Below are positions 44,401 through 54,990 of a DNA stretch of 64,000 nt, piece after piece. The translations under genes and the position numbers were made by a program. The notes beneath the pieces are model-generated. The model was not told where the DNA came from, ran no database searches, and saw only the letters and a list, made by a program, of their open reading frames with translations. The stretch spans positions 62,001 through 126,000 of the forward strand of contig WION01000080.1 in the NCBI GenBank assembly GCA_015039365.1, given 5' to 3'. Positions within the stretch are counted from its first letter, which is position 1. Each line of letters starts with the position of its first letter. This DNA comes from Amanita rubescens. Lineage: Eukaryota > Basidiomycota > Agaricomycetes > Agaricales > Amanitaceae.

Positions 44401-47095
44401 AAGTGCAGCCCGAGGCCTTGCGAACACCATGCGACATCCAACATAACATTACAGAGCACCGAATAGATACCATAGTATATTGGTACATATTTCAAACTCA
44501 TTTGGCACCAACTTGCCTTTGGCTTCAGGACAAGCATTGCGCACCCTCTTCTGCCATTCTTGTTCCTCTCCCTCCTCTTCTTGCATGCCTTTTCGTCCAT
44601 GAGGATACCTTCAACCATTGACAGTACTGAACAATATAGCGTCGCCTCCATAGCATTGTGTTAACGGCCGTAGGCGCGCTTCTCGTTGTCGCAGAATCAT
44701 CCATGCTACAAGCTGTGGCATGGTCATGATATTGCCCTTATCTGTATTTGCACAATTACCGCACCTATGCGTGTGGCCATTCAGGACGGGTGTCATATGT
44801 TTTGCTATCTTGCAAGAAACCATCAGTAACACAAATGCCGCCCACCAACTTGAAGGCACTGACCTCCCCAACTCTTTATTTCTTCCGCTTCCTGGCCCTT
44901 TTCGCTTGCATACCCAACACTGCCTGCATGCGTGCTTCCTCCTGGTGTAGTTGTCATTGCATATCATAATCATCCTCCCCTTCTGTCATGGTTCATGATC
45001 CTTGCTTGCTTCTCCGGCGCCAACGCATGGCTGCGCAGATCTGAAAGCTGTTTCAGTTCTGCGTTGCTTGCCACAAGCACAGGGTCTGGACATGAGGCGC
45101 ATCTGAGACTCAAAAACAGAGGGGCCGGGGTCCAACGCCACGCACTAGCAGTCATAGTACGACAAATCACATGCATCTGCATTAGCACAAATGCATGAGC
45201 ATGCATTGGTAATTGTTAGTAGTACTGCACATGCTGGTGTTGTAAGGGTGGACCATGCCGATGCTATTGTTGCGGCGTTGGCGGAATATGACGCCCGCAC
45301 TTCCCTATCTCTTGCCGGTACCCGCGATCTGGGCCCCCAGCCGCCTTGCCTTCCTGTTTGTCTCAGCAAGCATGCCTGCAGCCTGTTCCTGCAGTTCTTA
45401 CCAATTGTCAATCTGCTTCTCCACGCTATCAAACAAACACATACTATCCACCAGCTCCAAACTGAGTCTCCGTTGACTCCCTCTTCTTCACATTCACATT
45501 GAACCTCGTAGCCATGCTTCTTGAAGGTTTGAACCTTTCCGCCTTTCTTTTCATAAGCTCCTTTCGCAAATGGAGTACTAACTTGGGATGAATCTTTAAT
45601 TGTTGGGACCATCAACCGTTAACTGCGAAATGATTGTCAATCGCTTACCGCCACGCATGCTGCGAGAATATCCATGCATTTTACCAGAATTTTTCGTGTC
45701 CCGGGGACTGCAAAATGGAGGTTGGACCACCATGACTCCACCAGGTCCGTGCTCCCATCCTGCAGACCCATCTACAACACATTACGGTGTGAACCTGTTC
45801 CCATGTGCTGAAATGTAGCGAGGACTTATCCTCAGTCACACCTGAAACAAGTGTCAAATTGGTCAGTTGGGACAGATTCGTTCGAGTGCGCATTGTCGCA
45901 TATCACCTTCGAGGTGATCATGCAGGCTGAAATAAATGGTTTAAGACCCAATAATCCCTTCATGGACGGAAATCGCGCCTTGAGTGCTGCAAATGAACGA
46001 GGCCTGCAAATCCAACATACCTGGTATCTATTTTGTTCTCGATGCCCTTCACACCGCTCTTCCCAAACATCCTCATTAATAATCCAAATAGGCCATCTGA
46101 GGAAGGACATGCCGTTGTCTGCAGTCCTCATCCTCGTTCCGTCTCGCTCCCCACCTCACCGTCCGTCAATAGTCCATGCACGTCGTCCAGCTAAGGAAGC
46201 CTTTAGAGAGAGTCAGCAAAGCACGGAGAAATTGAAAGAGAAAGCCCAGGAACATGCATACCTTCTCCCCAAGTCACCCAACTGCCCCTGTCCATCTCAC
46301 ACCTCCCGCGTCCCCATCGGCTGGCAACGACCCATGGGCTGCCCTTGAGCCCATCTTCTCCTTGTCGAATGCGCGAGGATCAAATCCTTGCGAAAGTCCT
46401 GGTGTACTATGCGTCTTCGACTGGAAAAATACCAGAAGTTTCCTGGCATCCACACCATCCCCGTCTCCCCGGGGCACATCCTGTGGGGGAGAATCCATGT
46501 CCCTACTCCAAACTGAGTAGTCCTTGTCGCGTGCGCAACCATTCCCGCTGTCCGTCACTGCAGTTGGCATCCTTGGCGTCCCAACGCGCTCGCACATGGT
46601 TCTCAAGCCTCCTACCCCCAACCGTTGTTAGGCAGAGCCAGTCGGTTGTTGCGCATGAGGCAGAGCAGCTCTGCCTCATCTCGCCGCTGCCAGGAACTAC
46701 AAGGCCATCAGTGAATGCGTCATAGTAAGAAGTTGCAAACAGAGATATGTCTCTAGGATGCTCCCGCCCTCTTCCCTTTCCCTATCTCTTTCCCTATTTC
46801 TCCCTCTCCCGGGGTCCAGGCCTTCCTGTCCCCAGATATGATGACTGCTGCAAAGGGGTGCAGGCATTTCATTTAAGGTTGGCGTCAATTGAGAAGTGGG
46901 AGTTAACTGTGCTTGATTAGCTGGTAGTCCGGCGTTCAGAATTTGCATCCGTTGAAGAGTTGAGAGTGGTAAAACTGCAGGGTATGACATTTGTCTTGAG
47001 TGGGAATGTTTCTTGTTGGATCCTTCGTGAATGTTATCGCTGAATGGGAAAGATTCGATAATCTTGCAGCACAAGGGGCAGAGGGATGACAAATT
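44401..47095 (-). pseudogene. Possible degenerate multi-exon gene, unknown
   Basis: Several minus-strand stretches have protein-like composition: 46697-47092 (SLCPLCCKIIESFPFS, NKKHSHSRQMSYPAVLPLS), 46274-46500 (LLVFFQSKTHSTPGLSQGFD), 45490-45615 (STPFAKGAYEKKGGK, VWSWW), 44990-45110 (ASNAELKQLSDLRSHALAPEKQ) and 44720-44930 (CRQCWVCKRKGPGSG, HTHRCGNC). The splice pattern is not resolved and other frames compete. I cannot name a family. It may be remains of one or more transposon genes. Confidence 0.3.
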
Positions 47096-47330
47096 CTAAC
47101 CAACTGTCAACTTTCATCTCCTCGCTATGAAACGAAATACCTACTATCCACCAGCTCCAAATGGCTTCATCAACTCGCCGCTTCTTCGCATTTGCAATCT
47201 CATAATTGTGCTTTTTGGAACGCCCTTTCTTTTCGTAAGTTCCTTTTGCAAATGGAGTGACTCGGGATGGATCCCTACCCTAATCGTCGTGATTACCAAC
47301 CATTAACGGCAAAAGATCTTCAATTGCACA
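47096..47330 (-). pseudogene. Second copy of the AKGxYEKKG exon
   Basis: The minus-strand frame TPFAKGTYEKKGRSKKHNYE...IWSWW (about 47140-47270) parallels STPFAKGAYEKKGGK...VWSWW at about 45480-45590, including the same SWWIV plus splice-donor-like end. This indicates an old local duplication of a gene segment. Confidence 0.45.
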
Positions 47331-47338
47331 ATTCAATG

Positions 47339-48143
47339 TAGTGATGGGAGGTTAAGTTATGTAACCGCAATTAACCGTAACTTAACTGAACCTAACTGCT
47401 TGACCAGTTAATTATCAGTTAAGGTTAGGCCCTTTCCCTAACCTTAACCGGACTGGTTATGACCGGTTAAATTGTGCAACCTTGTAGAGCTGGTCCTTAG
47501 CTTCATTTTGAGCCCTTATTCATGTAATTTGGCCCGGTGGTTCATGAGATATGAAGTATTTTGTGAAGGGATGTCAAAATTATTGTGTTTCTCATTAGCA
47601 ATGTGGTCCATGACATGCATTGAAAAGCAATATACAATTAGTTTCTCATGTTCAATCTGCTAGCTATTTCCCTCACCACACTCAGAAACATAAGTTCTCT
47701 GGGATGCTGATGAGGAGCAAAGTTTTGCATGGCTGTTGTGAGGCTCTAATTTGTATGCAATTTTCATTATGTTTATCATTCTGTATTGGACAATATACTT
47801 CTGACTTAGGCTGTTGGCATTTGGGACTTGTTTCTGACTTATATTGATCAGTTATGAGCATCATAGACAACATTGCTAATGGGAAACCAATCATCTTGAC
47901 ATCACTCACAAAACACTTCATATCTCATGAACCACTGGTCCAAATTACATGAATAGGGGCTCAAAATGATGCTAATAACCTGCTCTACCAGATTACATAA
48001 TTTTAATCAGTTATAACCGGTTATAACCGGTCATAACTGGTCCAGTTAAGGTTAAGGAAATTCTGGGTCATCAGTTAATTGATCAGTTACAGTTAATCAA
48101 TTTTGGGGCAATTAACTGGACTTAACCTAACCTCACAACACTA
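47339..48143. mobile_element. 805-bp hAT-type foldback MITE
   Basis: Long imperfect terminal inverted repeats of about 270 bp (47339-47610 and 47870-48143) begin TAGTGATGGGAGGTTA / TAGTGTTGTGAGGTTA, fitting the hAT TAGNGNTG pattern. The duplication ATTCAATG is at 47331-47338 and 48144-48151. The subterminal parts are arrays of AACCGGTTA, CAGTTAA and AAGGTTA. No coding capacity. Confidence 0.93.
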
Positions 48144-48297
48144 ATTCAATGCTCGATGTGACATCCAACGGCTTTGCTCGGTGCACAGGCTGCAATGCTC
48201 GATGGGCGATGGTAAGAGGCAGAGTTACTAAACGTGGAAGTTCCCAGCAAATCTGGAACCACCACAAATTATTGCAACTAAAAACTGCGAGTACTAA
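48144..48297. other. Spacer between MITE and TET/JBP-like gene
   Basis: Short noncoding stretch downstream of the dioxygenase stop. No feature recognised except the ATTCAATG duplication. Confidence 0.5.
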
Positions 48298-49894
48298 TCA
48301 TTTGTATGCAACATCAGTTTCTGCTTCCTCGCCTGATGCTATATCATTCACAACTTCCTCTTTTGACATCTCATTATTAAGGAATTTTTTCCAAGCAGCA
48401 GGCAATCGATTTGAGGTTACGATCGCGAGGCCTGTCTGGCGAAAATCGGTTGCCTTAAGAGTCGGCTTCACTTTCTGGAGGCTGGTGCCATGATACTTTC
48501 CAGGCTTCCAGGTGATGAGCGTGTTTGGGGCATTTTGCACCCGTATCCCGTAAGCACCAAAGAAAAAATTTCCTCCATGTTCGGCATCTGGAAATAGCCT
48601 GCTGGTATTCCATGATATCGCCCACTCGTGGGGCTGCTTGTCGGTATGCATCGCTCTATTTATCCCTGAGTGAAAGGCACTGCAGAAGCATGGTAGGGGC
48701 ATACCGGGCATAATTGCTCGCCATCATCCCCATGGGTGGCGCGAGCCGCACATCGTGAAAGTCGAAGTCTGTGTCCCCGATCATAACTTTGTAGGAGCCT
48801 TCCTGCGCTGGAGTTGCTGCCGCAGGATCCATAGCAGGCATGTTGTGTGCGGCAACAAACTTGTCGATGTCGGATATAATCGCTGGGGGCAACCAAGAAC
48901 GGCAAAGGTTCCAGAACAGCGTGAATACTGCTGCTGTACTATCTCAAGCGAGTTCACTTATCATCTCTTTCTCTCCACGCCTTCTTTCAATATTCCGCAC
49001 CCACCCAAACGTGAGCTTTGAGCGAGCGCCTGCCAAGAACCCAGTAATCGTAAGCGAACCAGGGTCATCTTTCTGGTAGACAGTCAGTCTAGCTAGAGAC
49101 TAGACAAATGTATCACTGACCCGAACATTCCTTTTGACCTCGATACTAAGCTGCAAGACTTTGTTGACAAATGCGACGAGTTTGGGATCCGGGCAGAAGT
49201 TGCGCATGATGATGCCAACTAATTCCTCTAATAACAGAGATGAGCAAAACGGGGTGTTTATGCAGCAGATTGGCTTACTCTCGTCACCAATGCCTTCTTC
49301 AAAAATAGCATCTTGGTTGGGGGGGATGTCGTGAATGAGCGCCTCAGGGTCAAGCTGGTGGATGGGGAGGGAAGGCATCCGCTTGTTGTGCATTTTGCGC
49401 GTGCCCAGGTAGACTTTCCACAAGTTGTAGATTGCGTCGTTCTCGGTGACCCAGTGTCCACGGGGAGGATATGATTCGCCAAGATCGATCGCGACCCAAC
49501 AAGGTATCCCATTCAGTCTATTCTCTCTCCGGATGGCCTGCAGTGGTGACTTCCAGTTCAACCCAGCCTTGAAGCAGAAAATGCGGCAGAGCTGAGCAGC
49601 TTCGTTGATCTTGAGCTGGTGCAGTTGCGAACGTAGTTGCAAGGCATCGCGGAGGTTTTTTGGCATGCTGTCACGAAATTGGGGATTCGCACAGAAGGCC
49701 GCGAAGTCTGAGAAGACATCACTGCTGCCAATCATTGCTGCAGGAGCTTTAAGACTTTTGAGGCAAGTAAGTAGGCAGTCGGTCACTGCCTTTCTTGCTC
49801 CGGGTGAATGCCAACTGACTTCAAGAAGGGACATGAACTTGTTGTCCACTGCAAGAAGAGCCGCGAGCTCATGATAGTAAACAATTTTGCCCAT
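48298..49894 (-). pseudogene. TET/JBP-like 2OG-Fe(II) dioxygenase linked to Plavaka (one in-frame TGA)
   Basis: Predicted 2-oxoglutarate/Fe(II) dioxygenase; TET/JBP enzymes oxidise 5-methylpyrimidines in DNA. The start is taken at ATG 49894 (MGKIVYYHELAALLAVDNKF); the 795-base first exon has no recognised domain. A second part (about 48725-49085) leads into the double-stranded beta-helix. Visible catalytic residues are HxD in MHTDKQPHEW (about 48640), a distal His in GKYHGTSL (about 48480) and a 2OG-binding Arg candidate in DFRQTGLAIVTSNRLP (about 48430). TGA 48944-48946 interrupts the frame. The gene sits downstream of the Plavaka transposase on the same strand, a linkage reported for basidiomycete TET/JBP genes. 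Subfamily is from memory of the motif pattern. Confidence 0.72.
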
Positions 49895-50040
49895 TGCAGA
49901 TGGAAGCGGGGCAAAGGGCGAGCGGGAAGTGCATGACTTGTGACATGCTGCGCCTCTTCTTTACCACCTGCCTGAGCGCGCTGCTGCAGCAATGGCGGGG
50001 CACTGGGGGTCCGAAGTGCTGGATTCAGAGGTGCTCGCAT

Positions 50041-50460
50041 GAGCACCGCACTGGCTGGAGCGGGTGACCCCAAACCAGCGCTCAATGCCCTGCGCAGCAT
50101 AAGCCTCCAGCCCCACCGGACAACCTTGTTGGTGGTGAAGGCAAGACCCAATCTCGTTCCACCATGCCAGCATGCGCGGTCCCCTGCGCCGGTGCTGGTG
50201 ATCCAGTCTATCTCGCTGTTGTCCTGGAATGCCTGGCAGGCGAAATTTCTGGTGCTGGTGCCTCAGTCTATCTTGCTGCTTTCCTGGAATACCTGCCAGC
50301 TGCAGTTCTTGAGCTGGCAGGCAATGCTGCTCGTGTTAACAAGAAAAAGCCATTGCCCTGCGGCGCCTGTGACTCGCTCTCTGCAAGGACGGTTACGCGC
50401 AGTGTTGGGCAATTGAGCAGGAGGCTGGCGCCTCTTTTCCTTCTATTATTGTAGTTGTGC
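50041..50460 (+). pseudogene. Histone H2A-derived ORF with internal duplication
   Basis: An intronless 96-codon frame (50164-50454) reads [19 protein letters not shown] and, in tandem, [19 protein letters not shown] followed by [14 protein letters not shown]. This is the signature of the histone H2A alpha-2/alpha-3 region, present one and a half times. Upstream, in the same frame from about 50136, [10 protein letters not shown] recalls the H2A N-terminal tail. Downstream homology seems to shift frame. It looks like a retrocopied and rearranged H2A piece captured between the Plavaka transposase and the dioxygenase gene. A domesticated small ORF is also possible. Confidence 0.75.
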
Positions 50461-50737
50461 TAGCCTCAACGCCTAGTTGTACCATTAGTTTTGTGCACCT
50501 ATCTGCACATTTTAATAAAACGATTGCACCAACCGCGGCAGTGATCGTCCTGCATGCTCAGCTACGCGCTAAGTGACAGGAGCAGTGGGAGTGATGCCGC
50601 AGACAATGTGGTGGATGGTCGCGCTGCCCCGGGAATAGGAGCGTGGAGGTTAGCATGCGCAACACCCCCCTCTTGGTATCCTCAAACGGCGCGTTTATTA
50701 CCATCAAGCAACAATTTACACTACACTGGGTGCGCTG
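50461..50737. other. Spacer downstream of Plavaka transposase
   Basis: No gene seen. An AATAAAA-like signal at about 50514 could end the H2A-derived transcript. Confidence 0.4.
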
Positions 50738-53700
50738 CTATGACACTAACGAGAAACTGTCATGGTCAACGAATTTGTTTACATAGAACAGCTTGAACTT
50801 ATCGAGCGTCTGGTCAAAAGTAAGGTCTTTCTCTGCGAAGGTAGAATCGAAAATTGGTAGTATGTGTGCCGCGCGGACTAAGTCCTTCACTGCAACTACG
50901 GTTGCCCAGGGCTTGCCATCCACACCAAATATTGGCTCAATCTTCCACATGCCAGTGTCTTCGTCCGGCTCATTCTCCAATGTCCTGAACCAATGGACAA
51001 GGGCGCATGAGTATAGTTTATTGCAGTATCCAAACCGGAAAAATAGGCGTGCCCGCACCACTTGCAGAATGCGCATGCTGCGCGGATTTAGGGTATCCCC
51101 TTTGTAGAGCATGCAATCGAAGCGGGATACGCCTTTTCTCCACGACTGTGTTGCGCATATAAACTCTTTGCACATTCCGCCGATGCCACTAGGGTCACTA
51201 GGAGCGTGAATGAAAGCCACAGCTGAGTTGAAGACTGCGACGGACTCGTGCAGATCTTCTGGATCCACCTCCTCTGCATTGTTCTCTTTTTGAAGAAAAC
51301 GCAGGATAAGAGTTTTGATATCTGGTTGGCCGGCATCGTCTGCCAGCTGGCTTAGGTTTCTGCTCCGGGCTTGCACTAATGAGAAACATAGTAGTTAATT
51401 GCAGGAAAATAACATTACCTTTTGTTTTCCCGAGCTTGACATGTGTCGGCACGCTTGGCCCATCTACAATCAACTTTTCTGCAGTTTCCTCCGGGTCTAA
51501 TAGAGCATTCTTGGCGACACCGTCGTCTTGATAAAATCTCAATTTTTCAAACCTTGAAATGCAGTCAATGACACACCTTCATCAGCGGGCGCGGCCAGCA
51601 TCCCTCATCCCTTGAAATCACTCCCTGCTGCCACGAGCTTGCACGTGCGAGTATTGGTAACAAGTACTTGCCCCAATGTGTTGTTGTGGTTTGACCGACG
51701 CCACGGTTCCTTGACTGACCTGATGTGCTGGCACTCGGTGATGGATGTGCTTAAACCGTTTGGGGCACCGAAAGCTCGGATAAGGCTTGGATAATGCACT
51801 AGGGCATGTTGCCGGGGAAGGCTAATGCCATCAGGCCGGACTCCACTGGTTTCAAAGATGATGCGATTCTCGTGAAAACGGGCAAGGGCATCTTCTAACT
51901 TGCTTAATGCTTCTTCAGTGATATATTCTTGTCGGGCAATGTAGCAGAACTTGAGAAATGTGCGAAATGTTCGCACAATCTCCAGTGGAACGTGGCCCTC
52001 AATGGCATTAAGATAAACCTGAAAATAGTCCAGTAGCAGTCACACTGGTGTTGCACTATAGTCCACTGTTCTTACCTTCATTAATGCCTTGGAGTCATTG
52101 CCGGTCCATTGTTTGAAGTTTCGGCCTATTGGAAAATGGCGCAAGCCAGTGAAGGGGGGAGCAAGTGATATCCTTGAAAGAGTTTCAACCACTGCGGCCT
52201 GCGCTACATTTCTAGTCAATCTCACCTATAATCAATCTCATCAAGTATTTTTTTGGCTTGAGCTGGGGTATTAACTATGTGCAGGTAGCGCCCGACCCAG
52301 GTTACAAGGTGGTCTTTGAAGACACCCTTGACAACTTGATGAAGCAGATTGGGAGCTATCAGCTCGTGGATATCTGTGCCAGGAAATTCATTTGTGAATG
52401 GCTGAAGTTTGGCATAAAAAGCCATTAATACTGAATATTGAATGCATGACAATCGATGCTGCGCTCACCTCAATGTCGCCAACTAGACCATAGTCATCCC
52501 AAAGCTCGCCAAGCTCATATACACGGACAAGGTATTCAGTGTGCAGGCGGGAACGCCGGCCGCCAGGTGCGTCGCTGCCGATATCCTCAGCAGTGCACCT
52601 CCTCGAATCAGAAAGCTGTGACAATGGCTTCAATCTGACTTACTTTGGACACCATCCGTTAACAATTGATGCGATTGCCGCTTGTTCAGGATAATCGGCC
52701 ATGTATGGGCCAAGAACATAAAGAGCCCGACGATGGTGGCCATCAGGGCAGAGGATAACCTCAGGTGTGGTCATTCCAGGCCTTAAGGAGCTAAGTATTG
52801 TTGCTAGTGAGCTTTGGAGCAGCTGTCCCCAGAAGCGATGGAATTTGATATCATCCGCAAACTGGCGGGAGGCTACTCATTGTGAATGACCAGCCAACAT
52901 AGTGAAACAATGCACTTTTGGTGACTGCAAGAAATCCAATAACCTCTACGGCATCGTGGTGTGCTTGTCGAACATTGTTGTGCACGTTTCCAATTGACAA
53001 ATACAAAGGGTAGTACTCATTGTTAGTGATTGTCAGGGGTAACCCCAGGGTTTTCAAGAGCCAACCCCTACCCCTACCCCTGAAACCCCTGACCCTTCAC
53101 CAGGGGTTGGGGGGTTACCCCTCACAGGGGTAGGGGTCAGTGAGGGGTAGAGGGGTCAAAGCAACCCTGGGGGTTTACCCTCAAGGGTATAGCTAAAAGA
53201 CATGTAGCTACCTGGAATAGCATCATTTTATTGTTATACAATCACAACCCTCAACTTCACCATGAAGCCAAGCATACCGTCAGCTGGTTGGTTTGTTGGC
53301 CATTCAACTGCTGTGGCTTTCTAAAGCAACCCTTGAGATGAAAATGACTGTCCTGCACTTGCAATACTAGTATCATTTTATTGTTATACAATCACAACCC
53401 TCAAATTCACCCTCACCAACCCCTGGCAATCACTACTCATTGTCGCCTGTAGCCACCGAAGTGGTTGTTTTGTCGCTCCCAAGCAGCACTGGAACTAACA
53501 TAGTGCCATGCGTTTTAGGCTTTGCTTGTAAGCGATCCTGTGCAAGTGTTGAACATTGGATGATGTAGCAGCGGTGAATTCAAAAGACTTGCCCCTTGCT
53601 CCCACGCCCACTCCCCCAACATAAAATGATGGTACACGCGGCTATTGCTAGCGTCGGTATTGATGTAGGGGGCATAGTCCATGCCATCTTTGAAGTCAGG

Positions 53701-54795
53701 GTTTGAGAATATGTTCTTGATGACCAGGCGTGGATCATGATACCAGACTTGGTACTCGGTTTTCATCCAAGGTGGGCAGTTTGATTCGGGCAACTCTCCG
53801 TCATATTTCAATATAAAGCTTTTCCATGGGACAGCACCAACTTTTATAGAATCGATCTTTGCATACGTTTCTCGATGATTCTGGAAAGGAGGGTGGCATC
53901 CACAATTTGCATGCGATTCAGCCCATAATCGGAGAAGCGTATTGATGTCACCTGCAGACATCTGTGCTTTGCGGTAGAGGAAATTTCCCAGTTCAAATTG
54001 GACTTTGTTGTCAAACGGAGTCCAATCTTGATGAGACTGTAAATCTGGGAGTGGCGGGGCATTCACGGGCAATGCACGACCATTAGAGTCACAAATATCA
54101 CCTGATAACGTACTAATGTCAGCTTGAAAACAGATGGTCTTGAGGACTCTTCAAATACCATTTAAGGTGGGATGATATTTGCGCTTCGATGCCAGTCTCA
54201 GAAGGTCCGAGTCTGAACGTTCATCAGCAGGTTCTGCCGAGTCACCAAAGTTACTACTATGTTCATCCTCGGAAAAGAATTCTGGCCACACAGAGCTGCT
54301 CGATGAGAAAATGGAACTCGAGGTCGGCGACGAGGGAACACCAGACTCAGAGCCGGCATTGATATCACTACGAGCACCGTCGAAATCTATTTGCATCGGC
54401 ATATCCTCGGGTTCTTCTGGTGGGAAATCTATCGCTGGTTCTGTGCGAGGTGCAGGATAGAGATCAATATCCTCATCGAAGGGTGAAGAGCGCGGCAATG
54501 GGCTCCCTTGGACAGGTGAAGTGAGTCCTGCCACAGAAGGTATCAACAGCGGAGATCCATCACGCCGAATGTGCGAAGGGGATCCCGGAGTCTGGTGAAC
54601 AGCTGCATCATATGCCAATGAGCCTTGGAGAACCTATATTCATTCCGACTCTTGCTTACCCAAATCAAAGTCCGGCGGCATATGCAGAAAATGAGGATGC
54701 TTAACCTTCATGTGTTGCTTTCGTCCCCCTTCAGTTTTGAATAACTGCCCGCAACCTGCAACGGAGCAGGCATGCTGATATTTGGCTTCATCCAT
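50738..54795 (-). pseudogene. Plavaka transposase (spliced; one MITE insertion and one TGA)
   Basis: Plavaka-family DNA transposase typical of agaricomycetes. ATG 54795 (MDEAKYQHACSVAGCGQLF) opens a C2H2 zinc finger (C-x4-C-x12-H-x4-H). A Ser/Pro/Asp-rich linker follows (54151-54630), then the conserved body: DWTPFDNKVQFELGNFLYRK (about 54040), WYHDPRLVIKNIFSNPDF, LLGSDKTTTSVATGDNE (about 53490), YYPLYLSIGNVHNNVRQAH (about 53010), GPYMADYPEQAA, DIHELIAPNLLHQVVKGVFKDH (about 52340), FKQWTGNDSKALMK, RPDGISLPRQHALVHYPSLI (about 51820). The C-terminus ends at 50738. TGA 51605-51607 replaces the arginine of the family RGML motif. A 412-bp MITE sits between ATGDNE and YYPLY. Many introns of about 50-60 nt; one may use a GC donor near 53600. 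Confidence 0.9.
53024..53435. mobile_element. 412-bp hAT-type MITE inside the Plavaka coding region
   Basis: Termini TAGTGATTGTCAGGGGT and, reverse-complemented, TAGTGATTGCCAGGGGT. The duplication CTCATTGT is at 53016-53023 and 53436-53443. It contains a GGGGTAGGGGT/ACCCCTACCCCT palindromic region (53030-53190, with G-quadruplex potential on both strands) and an internal direct repeat with TTATTGTTATACAATCACAACCCTCAA-like sequence (about 53228 and 53378). Removing it with one duplication restores the coding frame. Confidence 0.94.
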
Positions 54796-54990
54796 GCCTT
54801 CTGGTACACGCAATTTGAAGCAATAACTGTATTAGATCATCTGTGACGAACTTGGACGCAGACGGAATCAAACCCTGAATGAACAAATAATAACTTCAAC
54901 ATTCGACAAACAGTTCAACTTAACCATCAAACCATCACGCTCGCTTAGAAAAAGAATCCCCCCCACACTCGTTTATCAATTTCTAGTAGA
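54796..54990. promoter_or_regulatory. Shared intergenic region between two divergent genes
   Basis: Only 195 bp separate the Plavaka ATG (54795, minus) and the ATG at 54991 (plus), so the two genes probably share a bidirectional promoter. No specific element recognised. Confidence 0.5.

Noticed and set aside
45145..46725. Plus-strand ORFs of 100-165 codons
   Set aside because: They overlap equally good minus-strand frames and contain no recognisable motifs.
1984..51607. TGA as a sense codon (selenocysteine or reassigned code)
   Set aside because: Normal genes such as chitin synthase and Gag use TGA as the terminator, and several sites correspond to arginine CGA in the families. CpG decay explains the pattern more simply.
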